The notes beneath the pieces were generated by a model, which saw nothing but the letters and a program-made list of their open reading frames with translations, did not search any database and was not told where the DNA came from. From Hyphomicrobiales bacterium (GTDB lineage Bacteria; Pseudomonadota; Alphaproteobacteria; Rhizobiales; Rhizobiaceae), in NCBI GenBank assembly GCA_900471515.1, contig UCFC01000020.1, forward strand, positions 1 to 64,000: DNA of 64,000 bases, given 5' to 3'. Position numbers and translations under genes: made by a program. Each line of letters starts with the position of its first letter. Position 1 is the first letter of the stretch. Positions 1 through 8,935 of the stretch are shown piece after piece.

Positions 1-36
1 AGGGCGGGCAGGGGCGGGCCTGCGCCCTTTCGGCCA

Positions 37-1332
37 CTATTGCACAGTCCACTGGCCGATATCGTCGCGTTCGCCGATCAGCGCCAGGCCGTGCGCGATG
101 GAGAGCAGTTCGCCGCCGCTCTCGATCTTGTCCGCGTCGAACCGCTCGGTGAAGATGCGCCGCACCGCCGGCACGAAGGACGTGCCGCCGGTCAGGAACA
201 CCTTGTCGATGCCGGACACCTCGGTACCGGTCTTTTCCAACACCTCGTCGAGCGCCCCTTCGATGCGCGCGAGATCGTCCACGATCCAGCTTTCGAAATC
301 GCTGCGCCGGATCGTGCGGTGGCCGCCGCGGCCGAGCGGGGCGAAATCGAAAGAGGCCTCTTCGGCTGAAGAAAGCGCCATCTTCGTCGCCGAGACCGCC
401 TGATAGAGCGGGTAGCCCTCGTCATGGTCGATGAGATCGACGAAGATTTCCAGCTTCTCCGGCTCCAGCGCCGTGCGCACGAGCTTCTTCAGGTCCTCGA
501 ATTCCCGCGATGTCTTGAAGATCGACAGCTGGTTCCAGCGGCTGAAGCTCGCGTAATAGTTCGACGGCACCTCAAGGATCTTGTCGAAACTCTTGAAATG
601 GCTGCCCTTGCCGATCTGCGGCGCGACGATATTGTCGATCATGCGCGCGTCGAAATGGTCGCCGGCGACACCGACGCCCGAATGGCCGATCGGCGTCGCC
701 GTCAGCTTGCCGGCCTTGGTCTCGAAGCGGATCAGCGAATAGTCGGTCGTGCCGCCGCCGAAGTCGGCGACAAGCACCGTCGCGTCGGACTTCAGGTTCT
801 GCGCGAAGTAGAAAGCGGCCGCAACCGGCTCGTAGACATAGTGAATTTCCGGAAAGCCGAAGCGCGTCAGCGCCTCGTTGTAGCGCTGCACGGCGAGGCC
901 CGCGTCCGGGTTGGCGCCGGCAAAATGCACCGGCCGGCCGGCAATGATGCGGGTCACGTCGCCGGGCCAGTTGTCGCCGGCATAGTGGCGCAGGCGCCGG
1001 ATGAAGATTTCCATCAGGTCTTCGAAGCTCTGCCGCTTGCCGAAGATGATCGTGCCCTGGAAGAGCGCACTGGCCGCAAAGGTCTTGATCGACTGCAGGA
1101 AACGACAGTCGCCGGGATTGTCGATGAACTGCCGGATCGCCGCGTGCCCGGCCTCCACCTTCAGCGCCGAGGCGCCGAGCTGCGCGTCCTTCATGAAGGA
1201 GAGCGCGGTGCGCATGCTGTCGGCCGTGCCGGCGCTGCTGGTCAGCGAAATGGAATGGGTCTGCGTGCCGCCGTCTGCCAGCGCCAGAACAGTATTGGTC
1301 GTGCCGAAGTCAAGCCCGAGCGCCCGTGCCAT
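37..1332 (-). CDS. Hsp70-family (YegD-like) chaperone/ATPase
   Basis: A 431-residue actin/Hsp70-fold ATPase. The N-terminus has the phosphate-1 loop signature LDFGTTNT (residues about 6-14). A phosphate-2-like ADFGGGTTD is near 190-198 and an adenosine-type LTGGTSFVP is near the C-terminus. It ends after the nucleotide-binding domain, so the peptide-binding and lid domains of DnaK (about 640 residues) are absent; this is the layout of YegD-type proteins, whose clients are unknown. ATG start at 1332. It lies downstream of and co-directional with the ampR-like gene, but a strong double hairpin separates them, so it is probably transcribed alone. The stop is 36 bases from the window edge. The family call is confident, the role is not. 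Confidence 0.88.
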   Translation of the reverse strand: MARALGLDFGTTNTVLALADGGTQTHSISLTSSAGTADSMRTALSFMKDAQLGASALKVEAGHAAIRQFIDNPGDCRFLQSIKTFAASALFQGTIIFGKRQSFEDLMEIFIRRLRHYAGDNWPGDVTRIIAGRPVHFAGANPDAGLAVQRYNEALTRFGFPEIHYVYEPVAAAFYFAQNLKSDATVLVADFGGGTTDYSLIRFETKAGKLTATPIGHSGVGVAGDHFDARMIDNIVAPQIGKGSHFKSFDKILEVPSNYYASFSRWNQLSIFKTSREFEDLKKLVRTALEPEKLEIFVDLIDHDEGYPLYQAVSATKMALSSAEEASFDFAPLGRGGHRTIRRSDFESWIVDDLARIEGALDEVLEKTGTEVSGIDKVFLTGGTSFVPAVRRIFTERFDADKIESGGELLSIAHGLALIGERDDIGQWTVQ

Positions 1333-1371
1333 GGCCGTGCTCCCTGTCAGATATGTCGAATATCACTGAAC

Positions 1372-1415
1372 CGGGGCGGCTGCCCCGAAATACGAAAGGG
1401 CGCCTTGTCGCGCCC
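1372..1415 (-). terminator. Double-hairpin terminator after the ampR-like gene
   Basis: Read on the minus strand, GGGCGC (1415-1410) pairs with GCGCCC (1403-1398) and is followed by TTTCGTATTT. A second palindrome, CGGGGC/GCCCCG with a four-base loop (1372-1387), follows directly. This suits termination of the LysR-family gene before the Hsp70-like gene. Confidence 0.7.
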
Positions 1416-1475
1416 CGGTCATTTTGTGAGAGGCGGGTGATGGCACAGGCGCGGGCGGAAAGCAACCCGTCCGGA

Positions 1476-2366
1476 TCAGTTTGCGAGCTGCGCCCGCGTC
1501 TCTTCCGCCATCCGGCCGATCCACTTGCGGAACGTCTCCATGGCCGGCGTGACGGAGCGGGATTTGAGCCGCGTCAGCCAGTAGCTGCCCTTGGAAATCC
1601 GGATCGGGAAGGGCTGTTCCAGCTGGCCGGCGGCAAGCTGGCGGGAAAACATCAAGGGCGGGGCGAGCGCCACGCCCGCCCCCTGCAGTGCCGCCTCGAT
1701 CATCAGCACGGAGGAATCGAAGACCATGCCGCGGATCGGCGGGCAGGCGACGCCCGCCGCCTCGAACCAGCCGGGCCATTCGTCGGCGCGGTAGGAGCGC
1801 AGCAGCGTCTGATGCGCCACATCCTCGGGGGAGGCGAGCTGGCGGGCGGTCGAGGGGATGCAGAGCACCGAAAGCGGCGCTTCGAACAGCGGCTCGGCCT
1901 CGATGTCGTGCCAGGCGCCGTTGCCGAATTTGATCGTATAGTCCAGCCCTTCGGCGGCGATGTCGACGCGGTTGTTGTTGGTCGAAAGCCTGAGATCGAT
2001 GAAGGGATATTGCTCGCGGAAATCGGCCAGCCGCGGCACCAGCCAGCCGACGGCAAGCGTGCCGACCGCGCCGAGCTTCAGCACTTCGCGAATATGGCCG
2101 CCCTCGAACCGCTCCAGCATGCCGGCCATGCGGTCGAAGGAATCCTGCAGCGCCGGCAGGAGCGCCAGCCCCTCTTCGGTAATCATCAGCCCGCGCGGCA
2201 GGCGGCGAAACAGGCTGACGCCGAGCCGCTGTTCGAGCAGCTTCACCTGATGGCTGACGGCCGCCTGCGTGACGCAGAGTTCGATTGCCGCCCGCGTGAA
2301 GGAGAGATGGCGCGCGGCGGCCTCGAAGGCGCGCAGCGAATTCAGCGGCAAATATGGTCGAACCAT
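1476..2366 (-). CDS. ampR: AmpR-like LysR-family transcriptional regulator
   Basis: A 296-residue LysR protein: winged HTH at about 8-66, then a periplasmic-binding-fold effector domain. It resembles AmpR rather than generic GcvA. The N-terminus reads PLNSLRAFEAAARHLSFT, DSFDRMAGML follows the HTH linker, and STNNNRVDIAAEGLDYTI, GAWHD, FDSSV and GSYWLTRL occur in order. By my alignment from memory, AmpR effector residues are present: Thr103, Asp135, Ser219 (AmpR Ser221) and Tyr262 (AmpR Tyr264). AmpR proteins sense cell-wall muropeptides and control beta-lactamase genes. Here the gene is divergent from a class D beta-lactamase across about 100 bp, the classical regulator-target layout. ATG start at 2366. 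Orthology is inferred from motifs. Confidence 0.87.
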   Translation of the reverse strand: MVRPYLPLNSLRAFEAAARHLSFTRAAIELCVTQAAVSHQVKLLEQRLGVSLFRRLPRGLMITEEGLALLPALQDSFDRMAGMLERFEGGHIREVLKLGAVGTLAVGWLVPRLADFREQYPFIDLRLSTNNNRVDIAAEGLDYTIKFGNGAWHDIEAEPLFEAPLSVLCIPSTARQLASPEDVAHQTLLRSYRADEWPGWFEAAGVACPPIRGMVFDSSVLMIEAALQGAGVALAPPLMFSRQLAAGQLEQPFPIRISKGSYWLTRLKSRSVTPAMETFRKWIGRMAEETRAQLAN

Positions 2367-2470
2367 GGCAATGGCCTAATCTGATTTATGCCTGACCGCA
2401 AATATCATCGTTTGATCGGGCCTTCCAGGACGGCCTAGAAAGCTTCCGTCGAACCATATGGAGAACGAAA
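2367..2470. promoter_or_regulatory. ampR/bla divergent control region
   Basis: This 104-bp spacer separates two divergent genes and must hold both promoters. CTAAT (2376-2380), the pentamer recognised by GcvA/AmpR-type LysR proteins, begins an imperfect dyad TAATCTGATTTA (2377-2388) next to the ampR start. It is the best candidate operator but is weak by eye. A GGAGA ribosome site (2460-2464) precedes the GTG start of the beta-lactamase. Confidence 0.4.
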
Positions 2471-3295
2471 GTGGCTTTCGAAAGACTTCTTCTTCTGGCA
2501 TTTTCCATAAGCATTACAGCAGCTTCCATCGGCGTTGCTCCGGCGCGCGCCGCCGGTCCGATCCGCTGCACCCTGATTGCCGACGAGAAGACCGGCGAGA
2601 CGATCTACCGGCAGGGCAATTGCGATCAGGGCTTCTATCCGCAATCCACCTTCAAATTGCCTTTGGCCATGATGGGTTATGACGCCGGCATTCTCGTCGA
2701 CGAGCACACGCCGCTCTGGCCCTACGATCCGAAGCTCAAGCGGTCCAAACGCGAGCAGCAGGATACCGACCCGACCATCTGGGAGCGGGATTCGATCGTC
2801 TGGTTCTCGCAGGCGCTGGCCCGCAAGCTCGGCAAGCGCGCCTTTGCCGATTATGTCAGGCGTTTCGGCTACGGCAACCAGGACGTTTCGGGCGGGCCTG
2901 GCAAGACGGACGGGCTGACCGAATCCTGGCTGATGTCGTCCTTGAAGATCTCGGCGGAGGACCAGGTGCGCTTCATCCGCCGGTTCCGCACCGGCAACCT
3001 GCCGATCTCGGCGCGCGCCCGGCAGATGACCGAGGCGATTGTCCCGCATTTTAAGGCAGCGGACGGCTGGGATATCCAGGGCAAGACCGGCTCCGGCTGG
3101 CTGCGCAACGCCGCCGGCAAGACCAATTACGAGCGCCCGCTCGGCTGGTTCGTCGGCTGGGCGACGAAGGGCGAGCGCCGCCTCGTCTTCGCAAGGCTCT
3201 ATATCGCCGACCACCGCTACGACGACAATCCGATCAGCTTCGAGACGCGCGATACGCTGATCGCCGATCTGCCGGCTCTCGCAGCCGGCCGCTGA
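2471..3295 (+). CDS. Class D (OXA-type) beta-lactamase
   Basis: A 274-residue serine beta-lactamase that would hydrolyse penicillins or oxacillins in the periplasm. A signal peptide occupies about residues 1-28, with a hydrophobic core and an ARAA cleavage region. All class D motifs are visible: STFK with nucleophile Ser59 and carbamylatable Lys62, SIV at 108-110, YGN at 134-136, Trp153 in the position that stabilises the modified lysine, and KTGSGW at 205-210. Length is normal for OXA enzymes. GTG start at 2471 with GGAGA upstream. The divergent ampR-like gene suggests inducible expression. It is followed by a strong terminator shared with the convergent RND operon. It looks like an intrinsic chromosomal enzyme; no mobile element flanks it. 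Confidence 0.93.
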   Translation: MAFERLLLLAFSISITAASIGVAPARAAGPIRCTLIADEKTGETIYRQGNCDQGFYPQSTFKLPLAMMGYDAGILVDEHTPLWPYDPKLKRSKREQQDTDPTIWERDSIVWFSQALARKLGKRAFADYVRRFGYGNQDVSGGPGKTDGLTESWLMSSLKISAEDQVRFIRRFRTGNLPISARARQMTEAIVPHFKAADGWDIQGKTGSGWLRNAAGKTNYERPLGWFVGWATKGERRLVFARLYIADHRYDDNPISFETRDTLIADLPALAAGR

Positions 3296-3302
3296 ACGAA
3301 AG

Positions 3303-3328
3303 AAGGGCGCCGCGCGGCGCCCTTTTTT
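3303..3328. terminator. Bidirectional rho-independent terminator
   Basis: A perfect 22-base palindrome (3303-3324, arms AAGGGCGCCGC and its complement) is followed on the plus strand by six T (3323-3328). Convergent beta-lactamase and RND genes flank it, so it can serve both. Confidence 0.85.
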
Positions 3329-3334
3329 GTCCCG

Positions 3335-6300
3335 TTATTCCGCCGCCATCGCCCGCGGCTCCTCTTGCGCATGGACTTCCGGCTGCTTGCGGCTGAGCAG
3401 GCGGTGGAGGAAATTGCCGAAACGGTCCATCTCCACGAAGATGACCGGCGTGATGAACAGCGTCAGCATCTGCGAGACGATGAGGCCGCCGACGACGGCG
3501 ATGCCGAGCGGCTGGCGCAGTTCCGAGCTGGCGCCGGTGCCGAGCGCGATCGGCAACGCGCCGAGCAGGGCGCAGAAGGTCGTCATCATGATCGGCCGGA
3601 AGCGCCGCACGCAGGCTTCGTGGATCGCCGCCGTCGCCTTCTCGCCGGTCGTGCGCATGGTTTCCACCGCCACGTCGATCATCATGATCGCGTTCTTCTT
3701 GACGATGCCGATCAGCATCAGCAGGCCGATAAGCGCGATGATCGACAGGTCGAAGCCCATGATCTTCAGGGCCAGCAGCGCCCCGAAGGCGGCCGCCGGC
3801 AGGCCGGAGAGAATGGTCAGCGGGTGGATGAAGCTTTCGTAGAGCACGCCGAGCACGACATAGATGGTCAGCACCGCCGCCAGGATCAGATAGGGCGTGT
3901 TGCCCTGCGACTGCTCGAAGATCTGCGCCGTGCCGCCATAGGACGTGAACACGTCGGCCGGCATGTTGATGTCCTTCTTGATCTGGTCGATCCTTGCGGT
4001 CGCGTCGCTGAGCGACACGCCTTCCGGCAGGTTGAAGGAAACGGTGGTCGAGACGAGCTGGCCCGTCTGGTTGATGGTGACGGGGCCGACCGTGCGCTCC
4101 ACATGCGCGAAGTTCGACAGCGGCACGAGGCTGCCGTTGGACGAGGCGACGCGGATTTCCGAAAGCTTCTGGTCGTCCCAGGGCTTGCTCGTGTCATATT
4201 CGACGATCACGTCGTAGCTGTCGCCGGTCGACTGGATCTCGGCCGCCGCGTAGCCGCTGAAGGATTCCTGCAGGGTGGTGCGCAGCGTGTCGTTGTCGAT
4301 CCCGTAGGCGGCCGCCCGCTCGGTATCGATGACGATGCTGGCCTGCAGGGCGTTGTTCTGCGCGTCGGAGGTCACGTCGGTAAACAGCCGGTCGGCGCGC
4401 ATCGCCTGCTGCATCTTGCCGGCCCACAGGTTGGTCTGGTCGGCGTTCAGCGCCTGGATGACCAGCTGATACTGGCTGGCGGTCTGGCGGCCGCCGAAGC
4501 GCAGGCTCTGGTTCGGCGTCACGAAGGCCTGCAGGCCGGGGATCTTGTTGATCGCCGTGCGCAGCTCGCGCAGCGTCTGGTCAAGCGGCGGGCGCTCCTT
4601 CTTGTCCTTCAGCTCGACGAACATCGAGCCGTTGTTCAGCGGCTTGTTCGGGTTGCCGCCGATGGTCGACATGACGTGGTTGACGGCCGGGTTGGCCTTG
4701 ACGACGGCGGCGGCCTGCTGCTGCAGCGCCTCCATCGCCGAATAGGAAATATCCTGTCGCGCCTGCGTGCTGATCGTCAGGCGGCCGATATCCTCCTGCG
4801 GGAAGAAGCTCGTCGGCAGCGTCATGAAGAAATAGACCGTCAGCGCCACCGAGCCGAGGAAAACGCCGAGGATGGTCGGCCGATGTCTCAGGCACCAGCC
4901 GACCGCATTGTCGTAGCCGCGCAGGGTGCGCTCGAAACCGGCGTCGAAGATGCGGATGACGAGCGGCGGGCGGCTGTGGTTGTTGGAAAGGCGCGAGCCG
5001 AGCATCGGCGTCACCGTCAGCGATACGATCGCCGAGGCGATGATGGCGATCGCCACCACCATGCCGAATTCGTTGAACACGCGCCCGACGACGCCGCCCA
5101 TCAACAGGATCGGGATGAAGACCGCAATCAGCGATACCGACATGGAGATGATCGTATAGCTGACTTCGCCCGCACCCTTGATCGCCGCTTCCCGCACCGG
5201 CATGCCTTCCTCGACATGGCGCAGGATGTTTTCCAGCATGACGATCGCGTCGTCCACGACGAGACCGACCGCCAGCGTCAGGCCGAGCAGCGAGATATTG
5301 TCGATACTGTAGCCCAGCACATACATCATGCCGAAGGTGGAAATCAGCGACAGCGGAACGGCAAGGCCGGGAATGATGGTCGCGGTCGCGTGCCCGGTGA
5401 AGAGATAGATGACGAGAACGACGAGGCCGATCGTCAAAAGCAGCGTGAACTTCACGTCGGAGATCGCGTCGCGGATCGGCTTGGCGGCATCGTTCATGAT
5501 GACGGTGTTGACCGAGGGCGGGATTTCGGCGTGAAGCTGCGGCAGCTTGGCGTTGATCGCATCGACCACGTCCACCGTATTGGCGTCCGGCTGGCGCTGG
5601 ATGGCGAGGATGATGCCGCGCTGGCCGTCATACCAGCTGCCCGTATACTGGTTCTCGACGCTGTCCTGGACGTCGGCGATGTCGCCGAGATGGATCGGCG
5701 CGCCGTTCGGATTGGCGATCACCAGCGAGCGGAACTGCTCGGCATTGGTGCGCTGCGTATTGGCCGTGATCGTCATGGCCTGCGCATTGTTCTGCAGCGT
5801 GCCGACCGGCTGCTGGCTGTTGGCGGCCGCAAGCGCCTTGTTGACCGTGTCGATGCCGATGCCGCGGGTCAGAAGCTTGTTGGGATCGACCTCGACGCGC
5901 ACGGCATAGGTCTGCGCGCCGAAGACGCTGACCTGGGCGACACCCGGCAGCGTCGACAGCGAGGGCGAGATGATGTCCTCGGCGATCTCGTCGAGCTTGC
6001 TGCGCGGCATCGTGTTGCTCTGCACCGCAAGCAGCATGATCGGCGCGTCGGCCGGGTTCGTCTTGCGGTAGCTCGGCGGCGTCGTCATGTTGTCGGGCAG
6101 CTGCCGCGTCGCATGCGAAATGGCCGCCTGCACGTCGGCGGCGGCCGCGTCGATATCGCGGTTCAGGTCGAACTGCAGCACGATGCTGGTGCTGCCGAGC
6201 GAGCTTGAGGCGCTGATTTCGCTGATGCCGGGGATCGTCTCGAACTGCTTGATCAGCGGTGTCGCCACCGATGTCGCCATCGTCTGCGGCGAGGCGCCGC

Positions 6301-6451
6301 TCAGCTGCGCCGAAACGTTGATGGTCGGGAAGTCAACCTGCGGCAAAGCCGCCACCGGCACGAGCCGGTAGCCCGCCAGACCCGCGAGGATCACGCCGAT
6401 CGCAAGCAGGGTCGTTGCGACCGGGCGCTGGATACAGAAATTCGGGATCAT
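3335..6451 (-). CDS. RND multidrug efflux permease (HAE1, MdtB/MdtC-like)
   Basis: A 1038-residue inner-membrane proton antiporter that pairs with the adaptor encoded just upstream and an outer-membrane channel not in this window. The N-terminus has the family pattern [15 protein letters not shown] (TM1). A cluster of TM segments lies at about 335-540, including [17 protein letters not shown] in TM4 with the paired aspartates used for proton relay. A second cluster lies at about 855-1020. The two large periplasmic loops and overall length match AcrB/MdtB. The start codon overlaps the adaptor stop by four bases (ATGA, 6448-6451), so the pair is translationally coupled. Substrate range cannot be read from sequence; MdtBC-type and MexB-type assignments are both possible. 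Confidence 0.92.
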   Translation of the reverse strand: MIPNFCIQRPVATTLLAIGVILAGLAGYRLVPVAALPQVDFPTINVSAQLSGASPQTMATSVATPLIKQFETIPGISEISASSSLGSTSIVLQFDLNRDIDAAAADVQAAISHATRQLPDNMTTPPSYRKTNPADAPIMLLAVQSNTMPRSKLDEIAEDIISPSLSTLPGVAQVSVFGAQTYAVRVEVDPNKLLTRGIGIDTVNKALAAANSQQPVGTLQNNAQAMTITANTQRTNAEQFRSLVIANPNGAPIHLGDIADVQDSVENQYTGSWYDGQRGIILAIQRQPDANTVDVVDAINAKLPQLHAEIPPSVNTVIMNDAAKPIRDAISDVKFTLLLTIGLVVLVIYLFTGHATATIIPGLAVPLSLISTFGMMYVLGYSIDNISLLGLTLAVGLVVDDAIVMLENILRHVEEGMPVREAAIKGAGEVSYTIISMSVSLIAVFIPILLMGGVVGRVFNEFGMVVAIAIIASAIVSLTVTPMLGSRLSNNHSRPPLVIRIFDAGFERTLRGYDNAVGWCLRHRPTILGVFLGSVALTVYFFMTLPTSFFPQEDIGRLTISTQARQDISYSAMEALQQQAAAVVKANPAVNHVMSTIGGNPNKPLNNGSMFVELKDKKERPPLDQTLRELRTAINKIPGLQAFVTPNQSLRFGGRQTASQYQLVIQALNADQTNLWAGKMQQAMRADRLFTDVTSDAQNNALQASIVIDTERAAAYGIDNDTLRTTLQESFSGYAAAEIQSTGDSYDVIVEYDTSKPWDDQKLSEIRVASSNGSLVPLSNFAHVERTVGPVTINQTGQLVSTTVSFNLPEGVSLSDATARIDQIKKDINMPADVFTSYGGTAQIFEQSQGNTPYLILAAVLTIYVVLGVLYESFIHPLTILSGLPAAAFGALLALKIMGFDLSIIALIGLLMLIGIVKKNAIMMIDVAVETMRTTGEKATAAIHEACVRRFRPIMMTTFCALLGALPIALGTGASSELRQPLGIAVVGGLIVSQMLTLFITPVIFVEMDRFGNFLHRLLSRKQPEVHAQEEPRAMAAE

Positions 6452-7749
6452 TGCTCGGCCCCCACCGCGATCGTTTCGGCCTGCGCATTTTGCCGAGGCT
6501 CGTCGGCGGAAGCGACATCGAGTGTCTTGTCGTTGAACTGTTCGTTGATCGCCTGCTGGTCGCTGAGCTGGCCCTGGCCCTCGACGACCACATGCTCGCC
6601 CTCCGAAAGGCCGGAGGCGATGGCGGTGAAGCCGCCATTGGCGCGCGCGACGGTCACGGGCGTCAGGTGCGATTTGCCGTCCTTGGCGACGAAGGCGAAG
6701 AAACCGTCGGGGCCGGGGCTGACGGCGACGGTGGGAACGACCACCTGCTGTTCGTCATTGTTGAAATGCACGACGAGATTGACCGACTGACCGGGCCACA
6801 GGGCACCGGAGGCGTTTTCGAACTTCGCCTTGGCAAGGATCGTGCCCGAGGCCGTGTCGACCGTATTGTCGTAAAAACTGATCTCGCCCTTGCGCACCTG
6901 CCCCTTGGTGGAATCGGGCGCCGTGCTGACCTCGACCGGGCCGGAGGCGAGCGCCTTCTTCAGCTCCTGCAGGTAGCGCTCCTGCAGGTGGAACTTCACA
7001 TAGATCGGATCGTATTTGGCGATGGTGACGATGGCCGCGCCGGCATTGACGAAGGCGCCCTTGCTGAGCGCGATATCGCCGAGCCGGCCGTCGAAGGGGG
7101 CGCGGATATCGGTATTTTCCAGCGTCACCTGGTCGGAGGCGAGCGTGGCCTTGTCGGCCTCAACGGTCGCGGCGGCGGTATCGCGGGCGGCCCTGGCCTG
7201 GTCGAGGCTCTGCTGCGTGCCGGCCTTCTGGTCGAAAAGGTCCTGCGCGCGGGTCAGCGCCGTCTCGGATTCGGCAAGGGTGGCCGTATCGCGCACGATC
7301 ATCGCATTGTCCTTGTCGACGGCGGCCTTGGCCGTGCGGTCGTCCAGCTTGGCGATCAGGTCGCCCTGCTTGACGGTGGCGCCGTCCTTGGCCTCGATGC
7401 TGACGACCAGCCCCTGTTCCTGCGCGGCGATCGTCGTATTGTCGTCGGCGTCGGCCCAGCCGGTCGCCGTCACGTCCATCGGCAGGGCCGCCTTCACGGC
7501 GGCCACGGTCTTGACCATGGTGGGGCCGCCGGCGCCGCGGCGGCGCCCGCCGCCCTGCTGCTGCCCGGACCCGCCCTGGGCCGGATCGGCCTGCGCCTGC
7601 CGGCGGCCGCCGTTCTGGCCGGCGTCCGGCTTCTTGATGAACTGCGACAGGTAGGGGATATCGGAAGCATAGGGGACCTTGTCCCCGAACTGCCAGAAGC
7701 CGACGGCGGCCACGGCGACGATGCTGACGGTGATCCAAAATTTCTTCAT
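6448..7749 (-). CDS. RND efflux periplasmic adaptor subunit (membrane fusion protein)
   Basis: A 433-residue HlyD/MdtA-type adaptor that links the RND permease to an outer-membrane factor. It begins with one N-terminal TM or signal anchor (residues about 5-22). A low-complexity stretch rich in Gln/Gly/Arg at about 50-75 follows. Next come the biotinyl-lipoyl half-motifs, an alpha-hairpin with heptad-like Ala/Asp/Glu repeats at about 150-210, and a beta-barrel domain containing VNLVVHFNN. It is first gene of a two-gene operon, with an ATGA overlap into the permease. No dedicated regulator is adjacent; the AT-rich palindromic region upstream is the likely control site. Confidence 0.92.
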   Translation of the reverse strand: MKKFWITVSIVAVAAVGFWQFGDKVPYASDIPYLSQFIKKPDAGQNGGRRQAQADPAQGGSGQQQGGGRRRGAGGPTMVKTVAAVKAALPMDVTATGWADADDNTTIAAQEQGLVVSIEAKDGATVKQGDLIAKLDDRTAKAAVDKDNAMIVRDTATLAESETALTRAQDLFDQKAGTQQSLDQARAARDTAAATVEADKATLASDQVTLENTDIRAPFDGRLGDIALSKGAFVNAGAAIVTIAKYDPIYVKFHLQERYLQELKKALASGPVEVSTAPDSTKGQVRKGEISFYDNTVDTASGTILAKAKFENASGALWPGQSVNLVVHFNNDEQQVVVPTVAVSPGPDGFFAFVAKDGKSHLTPVTVARANGGFTAIASGLSEGEHVVVEGQGQLSDQQAINEQFNDKTLDVASADEPRQNAQAETIAVGAEQ

Positions 7750-8046
7750 GGGCGAGACCGGTCTTGTCCTCGGAAGATTGCGTGATTTTCGGCTGCGATT
7801 GAGCCGCCTATATTGCGGCGCAAAAAAGACATAATCACCCCCCGGACGATCACTAACCGGTTATAACGGCTTAAATTTTCGTAATGAACATTCCGTAATA
7901 TTCAAACTATACTAATATATAGTCAGACAGGCGGCGTCGCCCATTTGCGCCGCCTGCCGGCGCAGGCTCCATTGGCGAAACACTATTTGATCCGCATCGC
8001 AGGCCCTGCGCGAGACAGAAGGTGCAAACCGCGGAGGCAGACAGTC
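7750..8046. promoter_or_regulatory. AT-rich divergent control region of the RND operon and the kinase gene
   Basis: This 297-bp spacer lies between divergent genes and contains an AT-rich island (about 7850-7925) unlike its surroundings. It has AACCGGTT (7855-7862), GAACATTC (7886-7893), two CGTAAT direct repeats, and a perfect 6-bp-arm dyad ACTATA-N6-TATAGT (7906-7923). These are plausible promoter and operator elements for the efflux operon. No cognate regulator is visible nearby. Confidence 0.4.
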
Positions 8047-8928
8047 ATGGCCGAATTGAATGCCGGTGAACTTCGCTCACTGATTACCAACATCTTTCCG
8101 GAGCTTACGGCTTCCGTCTTCAGGCTGGCGACGCCGGGCTGGGATTCGGTGGCCATCGACGTGGACGACAGGCTGATCTTCAAGTTTCCGCGCAATCCGG
8201 GCGCGGAGAGGGCGCTCATCAGGGAAGCGGCCCTTCTCGGCATCATCAGGCCGTCCCTGTCGATGACGGTTCCCGACATGCGCATCCATGACGGCCCGCC
8301 GATCTTTTCGAGCCATACCAAGATCCAGGGCGAACATCTCATCACCGACGATTACGAGCGCCTGCCGAAAGCGGCCCGCCAGCGCCTCGGCGACGATCTG
8401 GCCCGCTTCTATGCCGAACTGCACGGTCTGGACGGCGAGCGCATGCGCGCGCTCGGCGCCGGGCCGATCCCGCCCTGGCAGTCGCCCGAAACAGTGCGCG
8501 ACAAGGCGCTGCCGCTGCTGTCGTCCGACCTTGCCACCTATGCCGAGAGGGTCATCTGGGATTTCAAGGCCCTGCCGCCCGATCCCTACGGCACCATCTA
8601 CGGCTTCTTCGACGGGCACGGCTGGAACATGGCCTTCGACCATGCCGAGGGCCGGCTGAACGGGCTATACGATTTCTCCGATTCCGGCTTCGGCCCGCTG
8701 CACCAGGAGTTCATCTATTCGAACTTCATCTCGCCCGACCTGACCTCGCGCATCGTCTCGGCCTACGAGACGCTGACCGGCCGCCGGCTCGACCGCCGGC
8801 GCATCGCCGTCCTCACCGGCTTCCACCGCCTGTCCGAACTTGCCGAACTGGCCGACGATCCCGCCCATGTCGGCGCCAAGATCGACAGCGTTGCGGCATG
8901 GGCGGCCGCCACCGCGCGTGCCGGATGA
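8047..8928 (+). CDS. Aminoglycoside phosphotransferase-family (APH-fold) kinase
   Basis: A 293-residue protein of the APH/choline-kinase fold. The ATP-binding N-lobe has a lysine in LIFKFPRN and a conserved glutamate region. The catalytic loop appears as FFDGHGWN, which keeps the Asp and Asn of the usual HGDxxxxN motif but replaces the first His with Phe. The metal-binding DFSDSGFGP stands for DFG. I chose ATG 8047 because GGAGG (8033-8037) sits 9 bases upstream; an in-frame extension to 7945 lacks such a site. The substrate is unknown. Many chromosomal members do not give aminoglycoside resistance, so a drug-resistance role should not be assumed. Confidence 0.8.
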   Translation: MAELNAGELRSLITNIFPELTASVFRLATPGWDSVAIDVDDRLIFKFPRNPGAERALIREAALLGIIRPSLSMTVPDMRIHDGPPIFSSHTKIQGEHLITDDYERLPKAARQRLGDDLARFYAELHGLDGERMRALGAGPIPPWQSPETVRDKALPLLSSDLATYAERVIWDFKALPPDPYGTIYGFFDGHGWNMAFDHAEGRLNGLYDFSDSGFGPLHQEFIYSNFISPDLTSRIVSAYETLTGRRLDRRRIAVLTGFHRLSELAELADDPAHVGAKIDSVAAWAAATARAG

Positions 8929-8935
8929 GGCGGGC

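Noticed and set aside
3365..6208. A 947-codon open frame on the plus strand opposite the RND permease gene
   Set aside because: It is an antisense shadow of a high-GC gene: composition is Arg/Asp/His-rich with no domain, and the permease on the other strand is unambiguous. The same applies to long antisense frames opposite the Hsp70, iolD, iolC, ETF-QO, GGDEF and transglycosylase genes.
8047..8928. Aminoglycoside-resistance gene
   Set aside because: Only the general APH fold is visible and the first His of the catalytic motif is changed; no resistance claim is justified.
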